Source: a virus. From it: a stretch of DNA of 34,742 nucleotides. The position numbers were made by a program, and so were the translations under genes. Under the pieces are notes generated by a model, which did no database searches, was not told the DNA's origin, and saw only the letters and a list, made by a program, of their open reading frames with translations. Location: positions 1 to 34,742 of IMG/VR virus record IMGVR_UViG_3300032050_005727. One strand, written 5' to 3'. Numbering within the stretch: the first letter of the stretch is position 1; each line of letters begins with the position of its first letter. This document shows, piece after piece, positions 29,801 to 34,742 of this stretch.

Positions 29801-32800
29801 CGTTTGCTATAGTTAGTGCTAGTTACTCAAGTGCATCAGGATCACTTTCAACAAGAGTTACTAATTTAGAGTCGACAGCATCAGTATTAACATTAGCATC
29901 TGCTTCATTTGCAGTAGTTAGTGGATCTTATTCTAGTGCTAGTAGTTCATTGTCTATTAGAACAACAGATCTTGAGTTAACCTCTTCAGTACTTACTAGC
30001 GCTAGTGCTTCTTTTGCTCAGCAGTCTGGTTCAAACAGTATTAGATTTACTAATCTTGAATCTACAGCTTCTGTTCTTACACAAGCTTCTGCATCATTTG
30101 CACTAGTTAGTTCTAGCTATGCAGCGTTTAGTTCTTCATATAACACTGGATCATTTACAGGTTCATTTACTGGAGTAGGTAACTTAACTGGTTCATTGTT
30201 TGGTACAGCAAGTTGGGCAGTTTCTGCGTCAAGTGCAGTATCAGCATTAAGCTCTAGCTATGCCATAAGTAGTTCTTATAGTTTAACTGCTACTACAGCA
30301 TCACACGCACTTACTACTGTTAGTGCAAGCTACGCTGCTACAGCTTCGTCAGCAGATAATTTCTTAGTTAGACAAAGCATAACCGCTTCTAATGCACTCA
30401 TAAACGGTACGCTTACAGCCACTACTATTATTGCCCAGTATATAACTTCATCTACAGAGTTCATTACTGGGTCTACTAAGTTTGGCAGTCAACTAACAGA
30501 TACTCATCAGTTTACAGGTTCAGTTAGTATAACAGGATCATTAACAGCAACTAGCCCTGTAAAATTAACAGGCCTTACTAATACTAATCAAGTCAATATA
30601 GTTGGCTACGATACAACTACTGGTCAGTTATACTATCAAGCTACAAGCTCTTTAGTATCAGCTACTTCCTCATATGCATTAACTGCATCTGTTGCTATAT
30701 CTTCTTCTTATGCGCAGTCTGCTTCTTTTGCTCAAAGTGCATTTGACATTTTAGTATATGTTAAGAATAGTAGTGGTGCTCAAATTAACAAAGGCTCAGT
30801 TGTAAGAATAGTAGGAGCGGTTGGAGATAATCCTTTAATTGCCACAGCTTCTTATACAGACGATAATAATTCAGCCAATACTTTAGGTATTACTTATCAG
30901 GATATACCTAATGACGATTTTGGTTACGTAATTACAGAAGGTACTTTAAAAGGCATTGATACATCAACACCAGGTTGGACAGCAGGTCAATTATTGTATC
31001 TAGGTTTAAACGGTACAATTACAGGATCTGCTCCTGTAGCACCACTACACGCTGTTCGTTTAGGTGAAGTACTAAGAGTACAGTTGAACAATGGTTCAAT
31101 GTACGTTCGTATAGACAACGGCTATGAATTAGGTGAGCTTCACGATGTACGTGATACTACAACTACAGGGTCTTATGGAGATCTATTAGTTAAAAGTGGT
31201 AGTATATGGATTAATTCTAGACAGTTAACAGGATCATACGGTTTAACAGGTTCACTTTCTGCTACATCATTTACAGGTTCTTTATTTGGCACAGCTTCTT
31301 ATGCAATTAATGCTGACTTATTAGATGGTAGAGATAGCAGTGTATTTGCTACAACTGGATCAAATGTATTTAGAGGAGATCAAACCGTAACAGGTAGTTT
31401 GTTTACATCAGGATCAAACACATTAGTTGGCTCTACTACTTTAACTGGTAGTTTGAATGTAACAGGATCTACTATTCAGACAGGTAACAATACTTTAATC
31501 GGTAATACTACTCTATCTGGTAGTATAACCATATCAGGATCTAGTGGACCAGGTTCTCCTACAGCATCTGTACAAATATATGGTGATATTAGACAAGCAG
31601 GCTATCATAGATTTGACCCTGTAACTACTAATATAAACAATAGCATTTCTGCTTCATACATTTATGTATCAGGATCTACTAATGACTTATACTTTACACA
31701 AAATGGTTCTGGTTACGGTAACACAACTCGTCTACGTTGGATAGAAGGTAACTTGTATACTGGTCTCTTAAATGGTGGTTTAATTACTACTCAATCATCT
31801 ACTGTTTACCAGGTATCAAGTGGTTCAGGTATTATTGTTGACCTAAATGCAAGTTTAAATGACAATCCTTATCCAACTGTTCAATATTTAAACTGGCCTA
31901 ATTTAACTGGTAGTATTAGTGCGTTTACTTCTTCTTATCAACAACTTTTTGTTGGTATTGATAATACTAATAATCTATACGCACAAGGAACACCGTTTTA
32001 TAATGGACAGGTTGATACGCTCATACCAGTCGGTGACGTATTCTTCCAAAATGGTTCTACTATTAATGGAGTAAAAACAGCTCCTGGTTTAGGCTATGGT
32101 TGGAAACAAAGAAGTAATGTATTCATAAGTGCTTTTGGACCATTAAAATTATCTGGTTTTACATTAGCTCCTAGTGGATCAAGTACAGGTAGTTTAATAA
32201 TTGGAAGTGGTACTGCATTTGCTGATGGACAAAATTATACAGTTGATCCTGACAACCCGTCTTATATAATAGATTCAGGAACCAACGTATCTAAGATATT
32301 CAGATACTACCAATCAGGTTCTACATGGGTTTATCAAACTAATGCAGGAGCAGGTTTTGGAGCAATTGACCCAGCTAACTATTCTAATAATGGTACATTA
32401 ACTGGAGTTGGAGCTGGTAACTGGTCTATACAAAGAGTATTCTGGTTCCCTAACTCAGTTACTAAGGCTATAGTAGTTTATTATGGTAATGCTATCTACG
32501 CTACGGAAGCAGAAGCTATTGCCAACTTAAGTATTGAGTCTTTTGTAGAGGCACCAAATACAGCAGCTAATGCTGTCTATGTAGGTTCAATTGTGATTAG
32601 TGGTAATGGCGTGTTTACTAATACTAGTACATTTACTATACTTCCTGGAGGTTTATTCAGACAAGTAGGAGGATCTGGTGGAGGTGGTTCTGTTGTAACA
32701 CAAACATTAGCAGGCTTATCAGACGTTAGTATATCAGGCCCAACAAACGGCCAACCTCTAGTATATAATTCTACTTCTGGTAAATGGGAGAATAGTTCTA

Positions 32801-34742
32801 CATTAGTTGCTAACTTAACAGGTAATGCTTCAACAGCTACAACTGCATCATTTGCTGTTACGGCTTCTTATGTACTCAATGCTGTTAGTGCATCTTATGC
32901 TTTAAGTGCTTCATCTGCAGAACAAGCTAACACGGCATCTTATGTACTACAAGCTGTAAGTGCTTCATTTGCAAGTAATGCCTCTACTGCTTCATATGTA
33001 CTCAATGCTGTAAGTGCTTCTTTTGCAAGTAATGCCTCTACTGCTTCATATGTACTACAAGCTGTATCAAGTTCTTTTGCTAGCACTGCTTCTTTTGTGC
33101 AAAACGCGCAAACTGCTTCTTATGTACTCAATGCTATTAGTGCAAGTTATGCCGCAACCGCTTCTAGTGCAGACAACTTCTTGATCAGACAGAATGTAAC
33201 TGCATCTAATGCTTTAATAACTGGTACATTAACTGCACAGACTATTATTGCTCAGTACATAACATCATCTACAGAGTTCATAACTGGCTCAACAAAGTTT
33301 GGTACGTTATTAACAGATACTCATCAATTTACTGGTAGTGTTACTATCACAGGAAGCCTTAGCCTAAACAATAGTCCTGTTGTAACTGACGCTACATTTA
33401 CTCCTTTTTCTAGCTCTGTTTCTACAAGAACTACTAACTTAGAATCAACGGCTTCTGTACTTACAACTGCTAGTGCATCGTTTGCACAGCAGTCTGGAAG
33501 CAATAGTATAAGATTAACAAACCTCGAAACGACTGCTAGTGTACTTACTACCGCTAGTGCATCATTTGCTCTAGTTAGTGCAAGCTATTCGAGTGCGTCT
33601 GGATCACTATCTACTCGTGTTACTAATCTTGAAACAACATCGTCTGTATTAACTACAGCATCTGCATCGTTTGCACAACAATCAGGTAGTAATAGTATTA
33701 GACTGACTAATCTTGAAACTACAGCTAGTGTACTTACAGTAGCTAGTGCATCGTTTGCAATAGTTAGTGCAAGTTACGCTAGTGCATCTGGGTCACTATC
33801 TATTCGTACTACTAACTTAGAATCGACAGCATCGGTACTAACTACAGCTTCTGCTAGCTTTGCTATTGTATCTTCTAGCTTTGCTACTACTTCAGCATCT
33901 CTATCTACTAGAACAACTAATCTAGAGTCAACTGCTTCTATTTTAACAACAGCAAGCGCTAGCTTTGCTATAGTATCTAGTAGTTATGCCTCAGCTTCTG
34001 GATCATTATCAACGAGAGTCACGACACTTGAGAATGCTAGCGCAAGCTTCGCTCAACAATCTGGTTCTAATAGCATTAGGCTAACTAACCTTGAGACAAC
34101 CGCATCTGTATTAACAGTTGCATCAGCCTCTTTTGCCATAGTTAGTGCAAGCTATTCAGCACTTAGTGGATCGTTTAGAACTGGTTCATACACAGGATCT
34201 TTCACTGGCACATTATTTGGTACGGCTTCTTGGGCTAACAATGCAGTAACATCTAGCTATGTACTAAATGCTATATCTGCATCTTATGCGGCTACAGCAT
34301 CTTCTGCTGACAACTTCTTGATCAGACAGAATGCTACTGCTTCTAACCTCCTAGTCAACAATACTATAACTGCTCAGACACTTGTTGTAACTACAGTTAG
34401 TTCTTCTGTTGTTTACTCTAGTGGTAGCAATATCTTTGGTAATCAGTTGACCAATGTGCAACAGATGACTGGTAGCTTGAGAGTGACTGGTTCAGGTAAC
34501 CACTGGATCATGGGTGGTAATGTTGGCATAGACACAAGAACACCAGCATTTAAAGTAGATATAAATGGTAATGCTAGAGTACTAGGAGGAAGTACTTATT
34601 TAGGAGAGGCAAACGTAGCATCAGGTCATTTGAATGCATATGAATTAATGACATTCAATATCGATATTGATAATGATGATAGTAATCGATATTTTGCCTG
34701 GTATACTAATGCTGCCGATGGAGCAGGAACTGAACTAATGAG
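26866..34742 (+). CDS. giant repetitive tail fibre protein, 3' end beyond window
   Basis: The frame is open from the ATG at 26866 to the last base (at least 2,625 codons), so the gene is partial. The N-terminus (MSNQFLKLRRSAVPGKIPDT, then LGEIALNTYDG-AFMKKS) matches the attachment segment of many phage fibres. The body alternates TGSLFGTASWA-type beta repeats, six copies of a ~65-residue module, three LESTASVLTTASASFA arrays with heptad spacing, and unique domains: 28696-29215 (LQLNIQNTNQGISASSDIVA), 30745-31140 (VVRIVGAVGDNPLIATASYT) and 31560-32680. A LSDVSISGPTNGQPLVYNS fibre motif lies near 32720. The window ends after GNVGIDTRTP, which in related fibres precedes the receptor-binding or chaperone tip. 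It probably forms a long trimeric host-recognition fibre. Confidence 0.93.
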   Translation, partial: MSNQFLKLRRSAVPGKIPDTGSLDLGEIALNTYDGVAFMKKSVGGTESIVTIGNTTGSFTGSFSGEFTGSLLGTASWAYNAVTASTADDFYVRGDITGSNALITGTLTAQRLVVQTISSSVIYSSGSNIFGDELTDTQQFTGSVTITGSLTVNGPSTFNGQTTANNLTGSLFGTSSWASKAVTASFAQSGNGIFSGSFSGSFSGSGGGLTNIPASSVVGLNLSLISSGSVTASTDPAYGFKVNANSQLSGSTQITGSLGVTGSVSISGSIGNIFSANVDTMVFTGSLYQTGSTFITGTLSVFGGITGSLFGTSSWAVSASHAPSALTASYAISSSYSFNSTTASHALTASSADNFLIRQNVTASNALINGTLTATTIIAQYITASTEYITGSTKFGSELTNTHEFTGSVTVTGSLSLNNDPVVTQGPYNTFSQSIQLRATNLESTASVLTTASASFALVSGSYSSASGSLSIRVTTLENASASFAADSGSNNIRITNLESTASVLTVASSSLSTRVTTLENASASFAQDSGSNSIRITNLESTSSILTQASASFSSSISYLSSSFTAFSQSYNTGSFTGSFFGQAALTGSFTGSFSGTLSGSFSGSVANIDGQTNYIAKFDSPNTIDSSVIYQSSSFIAINETNFTAGDPEALYVFQTHPTSFNVVTGKGNTNNYLQLNIQNTNQGISASSDIVATANNGNEFSNYIDMGINSENFNTGFIGEANDAYVYSIANNLHIGNAATNGSHLGFFVGGDDVQANNKLQLNPDNIHFMSGSLQLTGSLNVLEGITGSLFGTASWAISASHAPSALTSSYAITASYSLTATSASHAINSDIAISASYAATASSANDFLVRQNITASNALITGTLTAQTIIAQYITSSTEFITGSTKFGTQLTDTHQFTGSVTITGSLSLNNDPVVTQTPYNTFSQSIQLRATNLESTASVLTSASASFAQDSGSNSIRFTNLESTASVLTTASASFAIVSASYSSASGSLSTRVTNLESTASVLTLASASFAVVSGSYSSASSSLSIRTTDLELTSSVLTSASASFAQQSGSNSIRFTNLESTASVLTQASASFALVSSSYAAFSSSYNTGSFTGSFTGVGNLTGSLFGTASWAVSASSAVSALSSSYAISSSYSLTATTASHALTTVSASYAATASSADNFLVRQSITASNALINGTLTATTIIAQYITSSTEFITGSTKFGSQLTDTHQFTGSVSITGSLTATSPVKLTGLTNTNQVNIVGYDTTTGQLYYQATSSLVSATSSYALTASVAISSSYAQSASFAQSAFDILVYVKNSSGAQINKGSVVRIVGAVGDNPLIATASYTDDNNSANTLGITYQDIPNDDFGYVITEGTLKGIDTSTPGWTAGQLLYLGLNGTITGSAPVAPLHAVRLGEVLRVQLNNGSMYVRIDNGYELGELHDVRDTTTTGSYGDLLVKSGSIWINSRQLTGSYGLTGSLSATSFTGSLFGTASYAINADLLDGRDSSVFATTGSNVFRGDQTVTGSLFTSGSNTLVGSTTLTGSLNVTGSTIQTGNNTLIGNTTLSGSITISGSSGPGSPTASVQIYGDIRQAGYHRFDPVTTNINNSISASYIYVSGSTNDLYFTQNGSGYGNTTRLRWIEGNLYTGLLNGGLITTQSSTVYQVSSGSGIIVDLNASLNDNPYPTVQYLNWPNLTGSISAFTSSYQQLFVGIDNTNNLYAQGTPFYNGQVDTLIPVGDVFFQNGSTINGVKTAPGLGYGWKQRSNVFISAFGPLKLSGFTLAPSGSSTGSLIIGSGTAFADGQNYTVDPDNPSYIIDSGTNVSKIFRYYQSGSTWVYQTNAGAGFGAIDPANYSNNGTLTGVGAGNWSIQRVFWFPNSVTKAIVVYYGNAIYATEAEAIANLSIESFVEAPNTAANAVYVGSIVISGNGVFTNTSTFTILPGGLFRQVGGSGGGGSVVTQTLAGLSDVSISGPTNGQPLVYNSTSGKWENSSTLVANLTGNASTATTASFAVTASYVLNAVSASYALSASSAEQANTASYVLQAVSASFASNASTASYVLNAVSASFASNASTASYVLQAVSSSFASTASFVQNAQTASYVLNAISASYAATASSADNFLIRQNVTASNALITGTLTAQTIIAQYITSSTEFITGSTKFGTLLTDTHQFTGSVTITGSLSLNNSPVVTDATFTPFSSSVSTRTTNLESTASVLTTASASFAQQSGSNSIRLTNLETTASVLTTASASFALVSASYSSASGSLSTRVTNLETTSSVLTTASASFAQQSGSNSIRLTNLETTASVLTVASASFAIVSASYASASGSLSIRTTNLESTASVLTTASASFAIVSSSFATTSASLSTRTTNLESTASILTTASASFAIVSSSYASASGSLSTRVTTLENASASFAQQSGSNSIRLTNLETTASVLTVASASFAIVSASYSALSGSFRTGSYTGSFTGTLFGTASWANNAVTSSYVLNAISASYAATASSADNFLIRQNATASNLLVNNTITAQTLVVTTVSSSVVYSSGSNIFGNQLTNVQQMTGSLRVTGSGNHWIMGGNVGIDTRTPAFKVDINGNARVLGGSTYLGEANVASGHLNAYELMTFNIDIDNDDSNRYFAWYTNAADGAGTELM
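27119..27312 (+). repeat. fibre module A copy 1
   Basis: Encodes the STADDFYVRGDITGSNALIT-type unit through IFGDELTDTQQFTGSVTITG. It is one of six protein-level copies of the same ~65-residue module and, with copy 6, forms the variant using SSSVIYSSGSNIFG instead of SSTEFITGSTKFG. Confidence 0.8.
27913..28116 (+). repeat. fibre module A copy 2
   Basis: Encodes SSADNFLIRQNVTASNALIN, then TATTIIAQYITASTEYITGS and KFGSELTNTHEFTGSVTVTG. It is closely similar in protein to copies 3, 4 and 5 but written with different synonymous codons. Confidence 0.85.
28150..28560 (+). repeat. LESTASVLT heptad array 1
   Basis: Repeats of LESTASVLTTASASFA joined by SGSNSIRITN or YSSASGSLSIRVTT segments. Leucine or aromatic residues recur every seven positions (L3, L10, F17, Y24, L31), giving 28- or 35-residue periods, which suits a trimeric coiled-coil shaft. 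Confidence 0.75.
29401..29604 (+). repeat. fibre module A copy 3
   Basis: Encodes SSANDFLVRQNITASNALIT, TAQTIIAQYITSSTEFITGS and KFGTQLTDTHQFTGSVTITG. It is followed, as in copies 2 and 5, by SLSLNN-PVV and a LESTASVLT array. Confidence 0.85.
29650..30140 (+). repeat. LESTASVLT heptad array 2
   Basis: Several tandem LEST-type units between SQSIQLRATN and SYAAFSSSYN. It starts with the same PYNTFSQSIQLRATN lead-in as array 1, so module A plus array behaves as a composite duplicated block. Confidence 0.75.
30340..30540 (+). repeat. fibre module A copy 4
   Basis: Encodes SSADNFLVRQSITASNALIN, TATTIIAQYITSSTEFITGS and KFGSQLTDTHQFTGSVSITG. Unlike copies 2, 3 and 5 it is not followed by a LEST array but by the unique GYDTTTGQLYYQA domain. 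Confidence 0.85.
32850..33150 (+). repeat. SYVLNAVSASFA repeats with an exact-period 54-bp tandem
   Basis: About five units of TASYVLNAVSASFASNAS (18 residues, 54 bp). The copies starting at 32956 and 33010 are nearly identical in DNA over the 54-bp period, in contrast to the codon-diverged repeats elsewhere in the gene, so this is the youngest duplication seen. Confidence 0.8.
33163..33363 (+). repeat. fibre module A copy 5
   Basis: Encodes SSADNFLIRQNVTASNALIT, TAQTIIAQYITSSTEFITGS and KFGTLLTDTHQFTGSVTITG, followed by SLSLNNSPVV and LEST array 3. Confidence 0.85.
33410..34160 (+). repeat. LESTASVLT heptad array 3
   Basis: The longest array, with many LESTASVLTTASASFA or LETTASVLT units alternating with QQSGSNSIRLTN and YSSASGSLSTRVTN spacers (28- and 35-residue periods, multiples of seven). 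Confidence 0.75.
34297..34490 (+). repeat. fibre module A copy 6 (variant)
   Basis: Encodes SSADNFLIRQNATASNLLVN, TITAQTLVVTTVSSSVVYSS and NIFGNQLTNVQQMTGSLRVT. It shares the SSSV-YSSGSNIFG form with copy 1, so the first and last modules match each other better than the four internal ones. Confidence 0.8.

Noticed and set aside
26866-34742. Repeats as a possible CRISPR array or non-coding repeat region
   Set aside because: The repeats stay in one open frame, have no constant repeat/spacer lengths and encode typical phage fibre sequence.
1-34742. tRNA genes, integrase or insertion sequences
   Set aside because: Looked for cloverleaf-like segments, tyrosine/serine recombinase and transposase motifs in gaps and frames; none were convincing by eye.

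Overview
The window is a late (virion assembly) region plus an upstream accessory and replication edge of a large double-stranded DNA tailed phage of the T4 superfamily, most like the marine 'far-T4' phages. The evidence is the gene set and order: terminase large subunit (gp17), portal (gp20), prohead protease (gp21), acidic scaffold (gp22), major capsid protein (gp23), then phoH, a gp13-like neck protein and a giant repetitive tail fibre. Every convincing gene is on the + strand, packing is dense (ATGA and TAATG overlaps), and the DNA is A+T-rich. Start codons generally lack a Shine-Dalgarno sequence and instead follow A-rich tracts. Together with TAnnTTTG-like promoter candidates, this suggests (inference only) a Bacteroidota host. 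I see no integrase, tRNA, CRISPR array or insertion sequence.

Layout. (1) 58-1778: a zinc-finger/TOPRIM primase and a Cas4/RecB-type nuclease, the end of a replication block. (2) 1794-4651: P-loop kinase, HxGH nucleotidyltransferase, a zincin-HAD nucleotidase fusion and a zinc-ribbon protein. (3) 4668-11441: a string of small, lysine-rich, mostly uncharacterised proteins, including a mini-Dps with an intact ferroxidase spacing. Many genes in blocks 2 and 3 begin with a short helix ending in L-x-E or I-x-E, resembling the T4 capsid-targeting and gp21-cleavage signal, so they may be cargo packed in the prohead. (4) 11469-16020: a small acidic protein, a two-ended membrane protein (spanin-like topology), terminase and portal. 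(5) 16060-22906: prohead genes ending at a strong terminator behind gp23. (6) 22998-26803: phoH and neck/connector proteins. (7) 26866 to beyond the window end: an open reading frame of at least 2,625 codons encoding a tail fibre made of recurring modules.

The blocks are separated by a recurrent nonamer, ATATTTATT or a close variant, placed at gene junctions and often overlapping the stop codon of the upstream gene. I read these as the probable late-promoter elements. Two of them contain the exact reverse complement of the T4 late box TATAAATA, so strand and mechanism need testing. The observations most worth following are the putative packaged-cargo system, the zincin-HAD protein with two protease-consensus sites in its linker, the Dps-like ferroxidase, a 12-residue motif shared between the major capsid protein and a second virion-locus protein, a gene bracketed by a 17-bp direct repeat, and synonymous-codon scrambling of the fibre repeats. 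Tail sheath and tube genes (gp18, gp19) are missing from their usual place between gp17 and gp20.
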